This document shows positions 45,769 through 54,036 of a stretch of 64,000 nt of DNA, in pieces. Origin of the DNA: Marinobacter koreensis (GTDB lineage Bacteria; Pseudomonadota; Gammaproteobacteria; Pseudomonadales; Oleiphilaceae). Position 1 is the stretch's first letter; each line of letters starts with the position of its first letter. Under the pieces are notes generated by a model. The model had not been told where the DNA came from. It ran no database searches and saw nothing but the letters and a program-made list of their open reading frames with translations. A program made the translations under genes and the position numbers. The stretch lies in contig NZ_JAKZAJ010000001.1 of assembly GCF_023156285.1 (NCBI RefSeq), forward strand, positions 372,001 to 436,000, in the 5' to 3' direction.

Positions 45769-47331
45769 ATGAAACAGATTACCAAACTGAGCTTTGTCAC
45801 CATCGCCACAGCGTTTCTCAGTGCTTGCGGCAACAGCGACAAAGAATCGGATGTCACTGAGCTTACTGTGCCCGAGGCGCAGGCACAGAGCGCCTGGTAT
45901 CAGGATGCCCAGCAGAATGTGGAGCTGGCCTCGGAGCGTACAGTCAACCATCAACCGGGTGCGGCAAAGAATGTGATCCTGTTTGTCGGCGATGGCATGG
46001 GGATTTCGACGATCACGGCCGCCCGGATTCTGGAAGGTCAGATGCAAGGGGGCAGTGGAGAAGAGCATCGCCTGAGCTTTGAGAAGCTACCGTTTTCAGG
46101 GCTTGTGAAAACCTATAACACCAACCAGCAGACACCTGATTCCGCCGGCACCATGACAGCGCTGATGACCGGGGTGAAATCCAAAGCGGGCGTGCTGAGT
46201 GTTTCCGAGGATGTTGTTCGAGCGGATTGTGCCTCCAGCCAGGGAAAGGAGTTGACCACGTTGGCTGAGCTTGCGGAAAACAGCGGCAAGTCAACGGGTA
46301 TTGTGACGACGGCTCGGATAACCCATGCAACTCCAGGTGCGGTATACGCCAAGACTCCAGAGCGTAACTGGGAATATTCAGCTCCAAGTGGTTGCAAGGA
46401 CATTGCAGCGCAGTTGGTGGAGTTTGCGGCTGGCGATGGTATCGACGTTGCTATGGGCGGAGGGCGACGCAATTTTCTCCCAAACAATGTGACCGACATT
46501 GAGGGCAGTTCGGGCAAGCGCACCGATGGTCGAAACCTGGTTGATGAGTGGAAAGCTAAGTATCCGCAGGGCCTGTACGTGCAAACCCAGGCGGAATTCG
46601 ACGCGCTCTCAGCTGGTACATCCAAGGTTCTTGGTCTTTTCAATAGCTCGCATATGCAGTATGAGGCAGATCGGCAGAATGACATTGCGGGTGAGCCATC
46701 GTTGCACGAGATGACTGGCAAGGCGATAGATCTGTTATCCAGTAACGCCAATGGTTACTTTCTGATGGTCGAAGCGGGTCGAATTGACCATGGCCACCAT
46801 GCCGGTAGCGCCTATAGTGCCCTGACTGACGCGGTGGAACTGTCGAAGGCGGTGAAGGAGGCAATGGAAAAAACAGACCCTGAAAATACGTTGATCATGG
46901 TGACCGCCGACCATAGTCATGTTTTCACTATTGCCGGCTATCCGACCCGAGGTAATCCCATTCTAGGCAAAGTGATTGGCAATGACAGCAGTGGTCAAGC
47001 GGAGTCTGAACCCACTCTGGCGGGTGATGATTTGCCATATACGACGGTGGGCTATGCGAATGGGCTCGGGTTTGCCGATATTGGTGCCGCGACCGACGCG
47101 GATGATCGCTACGGTATGCCAGCCGATGCGGGTCGTAAGGACTTGAGTAATATTGACACAACTCAGGCCGGCTTTCATCAGGAGGCTCTGGTGCCGCTTG
47201 GATCTGAAACCCACGCTGCTGAAGACGTCGCTGTTTTTGCCCGCGGCCCTGGTGCGGATTTGGTCACAGGCACCATCGAACAGAATGTTCTGTTCCATGT
47301 CATGGCTCACAGTGCAGGTTTGCTGCCGTAG
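45769..47331 (+). CDS. Alkaline phosphatase, lipoprotein form, second of tandem pair
   Basis: A 520-residue paralogue of the preceding enzyme, closely similar along the whole length, with catalytic Ser125 in PDSAG and the same His/His variant (His186 in RITHATPG, and RIDHGHH). Its N-terminus differs: MKQITKLSFVTIATAFLSAC is a lipoprotein signal with Cys at 20, so this copy is predicted to be membrane-tethered whereas the first is soluble. The ATG at 45769 has AAGGA 8 nt upstream; upstream in-frame ATGs at 45748 and 45760 are less likely. It begins 26 bp after the first gene. Confidence 0.9.
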   Translation: MKQITKLSFVTIATAFLSACGNSDKESDVTELTVPEAQAQSAWYQDAQQNVELASERTVNHQPGAAKNVILFVGDGMGISTITAARILEGQMQGGSGEEHRLSFEKLPFSGLVKTYNTNQQTPDSAGTMTALMTGVKSKAGVLSVSEDVVRADCASSQGKELTTLAELAENSGKSTGIVTTARITHATPGAVYAKTPERNWEYSAPSGCKDIAAQLVEFAAGDGIDVAMGGGRRNFLPNNVTDIEGSSGKRTDGRNLVDEWKAKYPQGLYVQTQAEFDALSAGTSKVLGLFNSSHMQYEADRQNDIAGEPSLHEMTGKAIDLLSSNANGYFLMVEAGRIDHGHHAGSAYSALTDAVELSKAVKEAMEKTDPENTLIMVTADHSHVFTIAGYPTRGNPILGKVIGNDSSGQAESEPTLAGDDLPYTTVGYANGLGFADIGAATDADDRYGMPADAGRKDLSNIDTTQAGFHQEALVPLGSETHAAEDVAVFARGPGADLVTGTIEQNVLFHVMAHSAGLLP

Positions 47332-47345
47332 CGTTTAGCAGGTCT

Positions 47346-47368
47346 TGCCCCCTCGTTCAGAGGGGGCA
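47346..47368 (+). terminator. Hairpin after the second phosphatase
   Basis: TGCCCCCTC and GAGGGGGCA form a perfect 9-bp stem with a GTTCA loop, 14 bp after the stop. A GTTTAGGGGTTTT stretch follows, not a clean T run, so it may attenuate rather than stop transcription into the next gene. Confidence 0.5.
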
Positions 47369-47394
47369 GTTTAGGGGTTTTATAGGGATTTTTT

Positions 47395-48105
47395 ATGAAG
47401 CGGTTTTTATGGATAACCAGTCTGATGGTCGTTTCGGCTTTTTGCCAAGCGGTGGTTGCCTCTGAGTGCATTGCCACACCGCAGCAGGCCGTGAAAGTCG
47501 AGTATGAAAATCCTCAGCACGCTGAACAGCGCCTAATTTTCTGGCGATATCAGGGCGAAGTGGCTTGGGAAAACCCGACGTCTGGACAGGTTGCGTTGTG
47601 GCATCGCCTGCCTAACGGTAGGGTCGCGATGAACAAATTATTTGCTAAGGCGAAGCGAGGCATCGCCTATGAGCCAGCGGATCTGCATATCCTTGGAAAG
47701 GACCAGGACTGGCGGACCTTGGCGGTCCTGGGGAGTCCTAAGATGCTGGGCTTTGGAGAGGATGATCTTGATAGAACCGGGGCGTGGCAACAGAGCCCGT
47801 GCTTGAAGATTCAAACCTTTCTCAGTGCTGACCGCGGTATTGCGTTGGAATGGATTCCAGAACTCGCCGTTCCCGCTTCTCTGAAAGTCAAGGGAGCGGG
47901 CGTGAACTGGAAGGCTTCGCGTATTGTTGCTGAGGTTTCTGCTGTTCAGAAGCGTTTCGACGAATGGCGCCACTACGAGTTGACTGATTTTGCTGATATC
48001 GGCGACATGGAGGCGGACCCGTTCGTAAGTCAAATGATTAATATGGGATTTGTAGAGCATTCGGAACACAGTGCTTACTACGCGAACGGCCAGCCGATTG
48101 ATTAG
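47395..48105 (+). CDS. Secreted protein of unknown function linked to alkaline phosphatases
   Basis: A 236-residue protein with a signal peptide (MKRFLWITSLMVVSAFCQAVVA) and three Cys in the mature part. Segments such as EQRLIFWRYQGEVAWENPTSGQVALW and AMNKLFAKAKRGIAYEPADL look beta-rich and enzyme-inhibitor or binding-protein-like, but I recognise no family. It starts 63 bp after the second phosphatase, with AGGGA 7 nt before the ATG. A role in phosphate scavenging or phosphatase maturation is inferred only from this linkage. Confidence 0.7.
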   Translation: MKRFLWITSLMVVSAFCQAVVASECIATPQQAVKVEYENPQHAEQRLIFWRYQGEVAWENPTSGQVALWHRLPNGRVAMNKLFAKAKRGIAYEPADLHILGKDQDWRTLAVLGSPKMLGFGEDDLDRTGAWQQSPCLKIQTFLSADRGIALEWIPELAVPASLKVKGAGVNWKASRIVAEVSAVQKRFDEWRHYELTDFADIGDMEADPFVSQMINMGFVEHSEHSAYYANGQPID

Positions 48106-48402
48106 GTATCAAGCTCAGACCGCCGTCTGTAATTGTGGAGTGTTGTAATTAAAGAAAGCCCGCTGAGTAGCATAGTTGTTTCAAATTTACAGTTTTCCGC
48201 GAGCCCGTAGTCATAATTCGGTTTCGCGGGAAACTCATCTCTTTCCTTCAGAATTTGTAATTCCTGCCGCTATACCCTGAAAGGCAGTGTGCGATGTACG
48301 TGCACTAAAGTATGAGTTATTAACTCATATCAATTTATTACTCTCCTTGATGGCCTTCAATAACAAGATGAAAGCAGACAGAACAATAATTATGAGGTTG
48401 TT
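48106..48402. other. AT-rich intergenic region with two dyads
   Basis: The 297-bp gap holds no supported ORF. It has a hairpin-forming pair TTTTCCGCGA and TCGCGGGAAA (about 48192-48230), which may end the upstream transcript. It also contains a perfect AT-rich palindrome ATGAGTTA-T-TAACTCAT at 48312-48328, about 75 bp before the chemotaxis receptor ATG, a candidate operator. TGAGG lies 5-6 nt before that ATG. Confidence 0.5.
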
Positions 48403-50043
48403 ATGGGTTTACTTGAGCGCTCAACGGCAGTCTGGGGACTGGTGGTTGCCAGTGTGTTGGCAGTGGCGGGGGTGTTCGTGGCGCCTGTGTTAGGACTGGA
48501 CCCCATTTCACTGCTGGTTGGCGTGATCCTGGGATTGGTGGTCGCCAGTGTGTACCTGGTGGTCCGGGTGCTGGAGCCTGCCGAGCGGGGCATCGACGGC
48601 CTCAACGATGGCTCCCTTCCGGATGATCATCCGCTGCGGCTGAAATGTGCCGGACTTCTCTCGGATGCGGCCTCTGGCCGGGCGCTGGTCGAAACCCTGT
48701 CTGACAGTGCTGACCGTAACGCGATCTCGGCGGCCCAGGTCTCCTTTGCAGCCGATCAGGTGAAGCTGCGACTGGACCGACAGGTGGAAGAAACCGCGCA
48801 AATGGCGAGTCACGCCGGCCACATCACTGAAACGGTGCGGGAATCGTCTACTCAGGCCACAGATGCCGCCACCATGGCGCATCAGGCGAGTGTGACCAGC
48901 AGCGAAGGTCGGGAGGCCCTGGTCAGCGCTATTGAGAGTGTTCGCCAGGTTCATCAACAGTCGGGTGAGAACCTGCGGCTGATTCAGGAGTTGAATGAAA
49001 AATCCAACAAGATTCAGGGTGTAACCACCACCATCCAGGGCATTGCCGAGCAGACCAACCTGTTGGCGCTGAATGCCGCCATCGAGGCCGCCCGGGCTGG
49101 TGAGCAGGGCCGGGGATTTGCCGTGGTCGCTGATGAGGTTCGGCAGCTCGCCGGGAGAACCGCCCAGGCAACCAGCGAAGTGGCCGAAACACTGGAAGAA
49201 ATTCGCTCGGACACCACGCTCATCGTCTCCCGCATCGAAGATCTTGCCAAAAGCATCGACGAAGGGCTGGTATCGGTGGAGAGCGTCGGCGAGCGTCTGG
49301 ATCAGATCCGGGATCAGTCGGATCGGGTCCAGCAACAGGTCCAGAGAATTGCCGAGATCGACCAGACCAATGAGCAGAGCCTGGCACAGGTCTTTTCGGC
49401 CATCGAGACGGTTCGCGACCAGATTTCCGAGAGTGATACCAGCGTCGCATCGCTGGCGGAACAGGCGGCTACCCTGATGGAACTGGCGGAAAAGGCCAAC
49501 GCGGCCTTTGCCCTGAACAGTGAGGCGAGTTACCACCGGTTCTTCTACGATCAGGCCCGGGACGGCGCCCGCCGGATTGGCGAGTTGTTCGAACACGCCA
49601 TCGCTGATGGCCGCCTGACCGAAAGTGCACTGTTCGACAAATCCCGCGATGCCATTCCCAATACGCATCCGACCAAGTATGCCAGCCGGTTTGACCAGTT
49701 CACGGACCAGGCGCTTCCGGCCATACAGGAACCCGTGAAGGACTCCCACGAGGCCCTGGTTTTTGCGATCGCCTGCGCGCCGGACGGTTATGTGCCGACC
49801 CATAACCGGGATTTTTCCCATCCGCCCACCGGCAACCCGGAGGTGGATCTGGTCAAGAGCCGAAGCAAGCGGTTGTTCAATGATCGGACCGGTATCCGCT
49901 GTGGCAGTCACACGGAAAACATGCTGCTCCAGACCTACCGGCGGGACACCGGTGAGATCATGCACGACCTGTCTGTACCGATCTATGTCAACGGCAGGCA
50001 CTGGGGTGGATTCCGCCTGGGATACCGTCCGGAGCATCACTGA
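48403..50043 (+). CDS. Methyl-accepting chemotaxis protein with C-terminal extra domain
   Basis: A 546-residue receptor. Two membrane helices (about 9-31 and 34-55) are joined by only a few residues, so no periplasmic sensor exists. A coiled signalling domain follows, with the CheA/CheW-contact tip [42 protein letters not shown] at about 215-257. After the signalling domain comes an unusual C-terminal domain (about 370-546) containing [34 protein letters not shown] and [18 protein letters not shown]. That domain, which ends like sensory modules of some other receptors, is the likely cytoplasmic ligand-binding part. Ligand unknown. Confidence 0.87.
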   Translation: MGLLERSTAVWGLVVASVLAVAGVFVAPVLGLDPISLLVGVILGLVVASVYLVVRVLEPAERGIDGLNDGSLPDDHPLRLKCAGLLSDAASGRALVETLSDSADRNAISAAQVSFAADQVKLRLDRQVEETAQMASHAGHITETVRESSTQATDAATMAHQASVTSSEGREALVSAIESVRQVHQQSGENLRLIQELNEKSNKIQGVTTTIQGIAEQTNLLALNAAIEAARAGEQGRGFAVVADEVRQLAGRTAQATSEVAETLEEIRSDTTLIVSRIEDLAKSIDEGLVSVESVGERLDQIRDQSDRVQQQVQRIAEIDQTNEQSLAQVFSAIETVRDQISESDTSVASLAEQAATLMELAEKANAAFALNSEASYHRFFYDQARDGARRIGELFEHAIADGRLTESALFDKSRDAIPNTHPTKYASRFDQFTDQALPAIQEPVKDSHEALVFAIACAPDGYVPTHNRDFSHPPTGNPEVDLVKSRSKRLFNDRTGIRCGSHTENMLLQTYRRDTGEIMHDLSVPIYVNGRHWGGFRLGYRPEHH

Positions 50044-50105
50044 TGTTCCGGTGTTCCGGGCTGGCTATGTTAAGCTGGTAGAGTAAGTCAGCCAGGAAGC
50101 AGCCC

Positions 50106-50468
50106 ATGTCCGATCCCGAGTATATTCCCGCAGATTCCGATCCGGTGCGGCGCCGGTCGGACCCGGCCCGTAACATCGCGGTGCTGGTGTATATCCTGCA
50201 GGCCCTTTCCTTCTTTGTTGGCGGCATTACCGGTCTTGTGGGTGTCATCATCAATTACGTCAAGCTGGACGACGTTCGCAATACCTGGATCGAGCGTCAC
50301 TTCCAGTGGCAGATCCGTACCTTCTGGATCGGCTTGCTGTGGACCGTCATCGGCGTTGTCACCGCCGGCATCATCATCGGCTGGTTTATCCTGCTGGGCA
50401 TATCGATATGGGTTATCTACCGCATAGTGAAGGGGGCTTTGGCCCTGAACGAAGGGAAAGTCGTCTGA
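50106..50468 (+). CDS. Small DUF4870-like membrane protein
   Basis: A 120-residue inner-membrane protein with three hydrophobic helices at about 24-52, 73-93 and 94-110. The ARNIAVLVYILQALSFFVGGITGLVGVIINYVK start and HFQWQIRTFWIGLLW centre match DUF4870/Tic20-like proteins of unknown role. AGGAAG lies before the ATG. It follows the chemotaxis receptor by 62 bp and may share its transcript. Confidence 0.75.
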   Translation: MSDPEYIPADSDPVRRRSDPARNIAVLVYILQALSFFVGGITGLVGVIINYVKLDDVRNTWIERHFQWQIRTFWIGLLWTVIGVVTAGIIIGWFILLGISIWVIYRIVKGALALNEGKVV

Positions 50469-50774
50469 AGACCCTCCTTACCATTTCTGATTGTCAAACA
50501 ATGTGAAAATTGTCGCGGGTAGATGCCCGCAGCACCTTATCCCACCTGCCTATCTAGGCGATAGGCACCCGGCCTAACTGTCTGACAACCTGATATTTCG
50601 TGTTCGCTTTTCCCACCTTCTCCTTTTTTCTTACTGGTTAATGTGACGCAGTTCCTGGAAATGTCGGCCAAATCCTGAGTGTGCCTAATGGCCTAATCTG
50701 CCACCGAGGGATACGTGGCGGTAAAACCATCGCTGGAACCCTGTACGGAAACCAAAACAAAAGGGGCAATAAAT
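50469..50774. other. Intergenic leader of the ompA-like operon
   Basis: A 306-bp gap. It includes TCGCGGGTAGATGCCCGCAG, a perfect 8-bp stem TGCCTATC/GATAGGCA at about 50549-50569, and GCCAC/GTGGC dyads close to the start of the next transcript (about 50700-50728). An upstream in-frame GTG at 50715 is possible but lacks a signal peptide. No RNA family is recognised with confidence. Confidence 0.45.
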
Positions 50775-51860
50775 ATGAGGCGAAGTTGGAAACTGAGCTG
50801 TGCAACTGTCGCAAGCTGTCTGATCTGGGTGGCTCCGGCGAGCAAGGCTGAAACGGTGCAGCACGAGAGCGAGATGTCTCTGCTCGGTGTCTACATGGTG
50901 CCGGATGACAGCCGTACCGACGAATACGGTATGGGCGTGAGGGCCACCTACGGGGCGCGCCTCGACGAATCCTGGTGGCTGGAGCCGACGTTGTTTACCG
51001 GTGTCATCGAAACCGGCAAGGCCGGTGTCACCGACTATTACCAGCAGGGCCTGGGTGCCGATATCGCCTACCGCCTTTTCGGAAACGCACCATTCACCCC
51101 GTTTGCACTCGCGGGCCTGGGGGTTTCCCGTAACGATGTGGCGAACAACAGCGCCAGTGAATTCGGCGGCTATGGCAACGTCGGATTTGGCTTTCTGTCC
51201 TCGCCATTGTCCGACTCAGGGCTACGCCTCCGGGCGGAAGCGCGTTACGTCTACGACAGTTTCGACGGCGGCCAGTCCGACCTCCATTTCGCAGCGGGCA
51301 TCACGGTTCCCATAGGCGCCACCCGGCGGCAGATTGTGGAAAAGGTCAAATACATCGAGAAACCGGTGGTAGTTGAAAAGGAGCGGGTTCAGGAGCTCGC
51401 TGACTCCGATAACGACGGTGTCGTCGATGGCGTCGATCAGTGCCCGAATACCCTGGAAGGCCTGGAAGTCGATGCCGTTGGCTGCGTCAAGACCGACAAG
51501 GCCCAGAGTGTTGTCCTTCAGGGAGTCACCTTTGAATTCAACTCCGACCGGTTAACCGCTAATGCGCGGGACATCCTTGTACGGGCGTCGGAAGCCCTGA
51601 AAGGACAGCAGGATCTGAAGGTCGAGTTGGCGGGCCACACCGACAGCGTGGGCGGCGCGGACTACAACCAGAAACTGTCGCAGAAGCGCGCCGAGGCCGT
51701 CCGGAATTACCTCATCGACCTGGGGGTCGCTCCATCCCGGTTGATCGCCCGGGGCTACGGCGAAACCAAACCTATCCGCAGCAACGACACCGAAGACGGC
51801 CGGGAACGCAACCGGCGTGTCGAGTTCAATGTGATCTCTGAGGGAGGTGATCAGTCATGA
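50775..51860 (+). CDS. OmpA-family outer-membrane protein
   Basis: A 361-residue protein with a signal peptide (MRRSWKLSCATVASCLIWVAPASKA). An N-terminal beta-barrel-like part (about 30-190) has the alternating YMVPDDSRTDEYGMGVRATYGARL pattern. A short linker holds one Ca2+-binding type-3 repeat (DSDNDGVVDGVDQCP), and a C-terminal OmpA peptidoglycan-binding domain (about 250-355) carries VELAGHTDSVGGADYN and SQKRAEAVRNYL. It would link outer membrane and peptidoglycan. The ATG at 50775 gives the complete signal. Stop overlaps the next gene's start as ATGA. Confidence 0.88.
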   Translation: MRRSWKLSCATVASCLIWVAPASKAETVQHESEMSLLGVYMVPDDSRTDEYGMGVRATYGARLDESWWLEPTLFTGVIETGKAGVTDYYQQGLGADIAYRLFGNAPFTPFALAGLGVSRNDVANNSASEFGGYGNVGFGFLSSPLSDSGLRLRAEARYVYDSFDGGQSDLHFAAGITVPIGATRRQIVEKVKYIEKPVVVEKERVQELADSDNDGVVDGVDQCPNTLEGLEVDAVGCVKTDKAQSVVLQGVTFEFNSDRLTANARDILVRASEALKGQQDLKVELAGHTDSVGGADYNQKLSQKRAEAVRNYLIDLGVAPSRLIARGYGETKPIRSNDTEDGRERNRRVEFNVISEGGDQS

Positions 51861-53323
51861 ACACAACAACAATGAGTCTTCCGCTGGGGCTTATGCTGGC
51901 CTTGTTCCTCGGATTGGTCGGTTGCCGCGCCAATAGTGGTGATCTGTCCTCTACCGACGGTGGCACCGTCGCCGGAGACACCCAGGTCTTCGATTCCGAT
52001 GGTGATGGCATCCCGGACAATCAGGACTCCTGTCCGGCAACCGTCAATCAGGGCGTCGACGCCGATGCAGACGGCATCGACGATGCCTGCGATACGGACA
52101 TTCTCAATTCTGATGACGTGGATGGCGATGGCATTCTCAACGGTGCCGATAACTGTCCGACCGTCGCTAATGCCGACCAGTCCAACGTCGATCGTGACCT
52201 GTATGGTGATGCCTGCGACACGGATTCGGACGGCGACGGTGTTGCTGATAAAACCGACAATGGGGACGGCACCTTCTCGACCATTGTGGCAGGCAGTGGC
52301 GGCGATAACTGCCCTCTGACCGCCAACCAGGGTCAGTCGGATCTGGATGGCGATAACATCGGAGATGCCTGTGATACCGACACTGATGGCGACGGCGTGA
52401 ATAATGTGGATGGTAACGGCGACAAGCTGGATAACTGTCCGTTGGTCGCAAATCCGGGCCAAGAGGATAATAACGGGGTTTCAGACGGTGACGGTATTGG
52501 CGATGCCTGTGAAAGTGATGATGATTCCGACGGCATTCCCAACAGTACTGATAATTGCCCTTCTACAGCCAACCCGGGGCAGGAAGATCTCGACAGTGAC
52601 GGCGTCGGCGACGTGTGCGACGCGGACACGGATGGCGATGGGATAGCTGACGTTGGTATGCCAAGTGACAACTGTCCACTTGTCCCAAATTCGAATCAGG
52701 CCGATACCGACGGCGATGGCATCGGCGACGCGTGTGACCTGGTAAACGATGCCCAGTACGCCTGTGCCGTATCCGGAGAACAGTATTCCCCGATGCTGGC
52801 CAGCGACACGGATATTCAGGCGATTGCCTCGAAAGACCGGTCAGACTGTCTGTTGGGGCTGGGCCTGCTGTGTGATGTGGATGCGCCGGGGAATGTGGTG
52901 GACGACGACCTGGAAAACTCCGCAACCATGCTGAATGGCGTTGATCTTCTGGGCCTGTCGACGGTCCATTTACGGGTCGCTGCGACGTCGGGTTTTGCAT
53001 ACCCGGGCAGCAACGCCATTGGTATTGCGTTTAACGAAAGCCCGCAGCTGCTCCAGGCGGATCTATTTGGTGGCAACCTGGTTGTCCGCACGCTCCTAAA
53101 TGGCGTGATCCAGGAGGAAAGCACCGGTACGGGCGTTCTGGATCTGGACTTGCTGGGCGCTTCGGGGCTGCTCGGCGGCGCCGATAAAAACTTCCTGGTG
53201 TTCCAGACCGATCGACGGTTCGACAGCGTTGAAGTGTCCTTCGCACCGTCACTGCTGTCTCTGTTGAACGAAGTGAATGTACAGGCGGTCTGCGCCAGCA
53301 AGACGGATGTAACCCTGCCCTAA
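51857..53323 (+). CDS. Thrombospondin type 3 repeat lipoprotein
   Basis: A 488-residue exported lipoprotein: MNTTTMSLPLGLMLALFLGLVGC with the lipid-modified Cys at about 23. The region from about 45 to 300 is made of some nine Asp-rich type-3 repeats (DxDxDGxxDxxDxCP, with paired Cys), a Ca2+-binding stalk that starts and ends abruptly. The last 190 residues form a separate globular region with four Cys and no recognised family. GGGAGG is 8 nt before the ATG, which overlaps the ompA-like stop, so the two are one operon. Possible partner or adhesin at the surface. Confidence 0.82.
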   Translation: MNTTTMSLPLGLMLALFLGLVGCRANSGDLSSTDGGTVAGDTQVFDSDGDGIPDNQDSCPATVNQGVDADADGIDDACDTDILNSDDVDGDGILNGADNCPTVANADQSNVDRDLYGDACDTDSDGDGVADKTDNGDGTFSTIVAGSGGDNCPLTANQGQSDLDGDNIGDACDTDTDGDGVNNVDGNGDKLDNCPLVANPGQEDNNGVSDGDGIGDACESDDDSDGIPNSTDNCPSTANPGQEDLDSDGVGDVCDADTDGDGIADVGMPSDNCPLVPNSNQADTDGDGIGDACDLVNDAQYACAVSGEQYSPMLASDTDIQAIASKDRSDCLLGLGLLCDVDAPGNVVDDDLENSATMLNGVDLLGLSTVHLRVAATSGFAYPGSNAIGIAFNESPQLLQADLFGGNLVVRTLLNGVIQEESTGTGVLDLDLLGASGLLGGADKNFLVFQTDRRFDSVEVSFAPSLLSLLNEVNVQAVCASKTDVTLP

Positions 53324-53325
53324 GT

Positions 53326-53355
53326 AAAAAGGCCCTCCAGACTGGAGGGCCTTTT
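53326..53355 (+). terminator. Rho-independent terminator of the ompA-TSP3 operon
   Basis: Perfect 10-bp stem GGCCCTCCAG/CTGGAGGGCC preceded by AAAAA and followed by TTTT, just after the TSP3 lipoprotein stop. Confidence 0.9.
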
Positions 53356-53371
53356 CGCGTTTTTCAGAACC

Positions 53372-53405
53372 AAAAAAATCCCGGCTCATTAGGCCGGGAT
53401 TTTTT
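53372..53405 (-). terminator. Bidirectional terminator facing the DUF6316 operon
   Basis: ATCCCGGC pairs with GCCGGGAT with a 7-nt loop; seven A on the left and six T on the right let it work on both strands. It lies 4 bp beyond the 45-codon ORF stop, so it ends the minus-strand transcript. Confidence 0.88.
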
Positions 53406-53408
53406 GAT

Positions 53409-53546
53409 TCAACTTGCCGCGTTGCTAACCCAAAGAACGGCAAAAAGGCTGGTCATAAAGAAGGTTGATACGCCCAGGAGCCATCCAAGTCGTTCCCTGG
53501 GAAATAACGAGGTGCGGGGTCCTTCCCTTTCGCTCTGCTGACTCAC
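53409..53546 (-). CDS. Small membrane protein (45 aa) coupled to DUF6316
   Basis: A 45-codon ORF below usual size cut-offs. The GTG start at 53546 overlaps the DUF6316 stop as GTGA, the classic translational-coupling arrangement. AGGG lies a few bases before it. The product has a polar head (QQSEREGPRTSLFPRER) and one clear membrane helix (LGWLLGVSTFFMTSLFAVLWVS), so it is a single-pass small protein. It is followed by a bidirectional terminator. Function unknown. Confidence 0.65.
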   Translation of the reverse strand: MSQQSEREGPRTSLFPRERLGWLLGVSTFFMTSLFAVLWVSNAAS

Positions 53547-53836
53547 GATGCCCTGAGTGTGCTGGAACGCAGAATATTGGCTTCCGCGCAGCGGGCGCAG
53601 TTGCTCTTCGCACAGAAATCGGTGTCGTGCAGGCCAATGCCACAGAACTCGTCGCTGGCGGCACGGGTGTTGAGCCCCTTGTGCATCCGTATGTGACGAA
53701 CCAGGGCGTCATTCGCCTCCTGGCGCGACTGGAACGGACCGAGGTCATAAGCTTCCCGCGTCATCGCATACCATCCAATCGCAGTATGGACCAAACGGTC
53801 GGCGTGAAACGTCTGAGTGATTGTGTCTGTTCGCAT
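53543..53836 (-). CDS. DUF6316 family protein
   Basis: A 97-residue soluble protein with HADRLVHTAIGWYAMTREAYDLGPF near the start and four Cys in the second half (DEFCGIGLHDTDFCAKSNCARCAEAN), which could form a metal site. This matches DUF6316, known in Marinobacter and relatives but without a role. GAGGATCG precedes the ATG. It is the first gene of a two-gene unit with the 45-aa membrane ORF. Confidence 0.75.
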   Translation of the reverse strand: MRTDTITQTFHADRLVHTAIGWYAMTREAYDLGPFQSRQEANDALVRHIRMHKGLNTRAASDEFCGIGLHDTDFCAKSNCARCAEANILRSSTLRAS

Positions 53837-54036
53837 GTTCGATCCTCACATGGATATAAAACCAACGTCGTGAAAGGACATGTCCGTGTCGAACTGACGA
53901 TTCCGGATACCTTTTACCCGCGATTGGCAGGTGTTTGGCCCAAGAAGATTGCTTTATTCTTGTCAGTTGTGACGAGTGTCACGCAAATTGTTTGACAGGG
54001 CATTGGTAGGTCTGCCGAGGATCAGGGGCGTTTGAG
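53837..54036. other. Short intergenic region without a gene
   Basis: A 200-bp gap between the DUF6316 start and the MFS transporter stop. I see AT-rich promoter-like stretches on the DUF6316 side and nothing else. Confidence 0.4.

Noticed and set aside
48508..50040. 510-codon open frame antisense to the chemotaxis receptor
   Set aside because: The receptor frame contains the conserved signalling tip; the antisense frame looks like a codon-bias shadow.
50690..50740. Possible riboswitch in the leader of the ompA-like gene
   Set aside because: There is a GCCAC/GTGGC dyad and conserved-looking purine stretch, but it does not match any riboswitch consensus I can recall.
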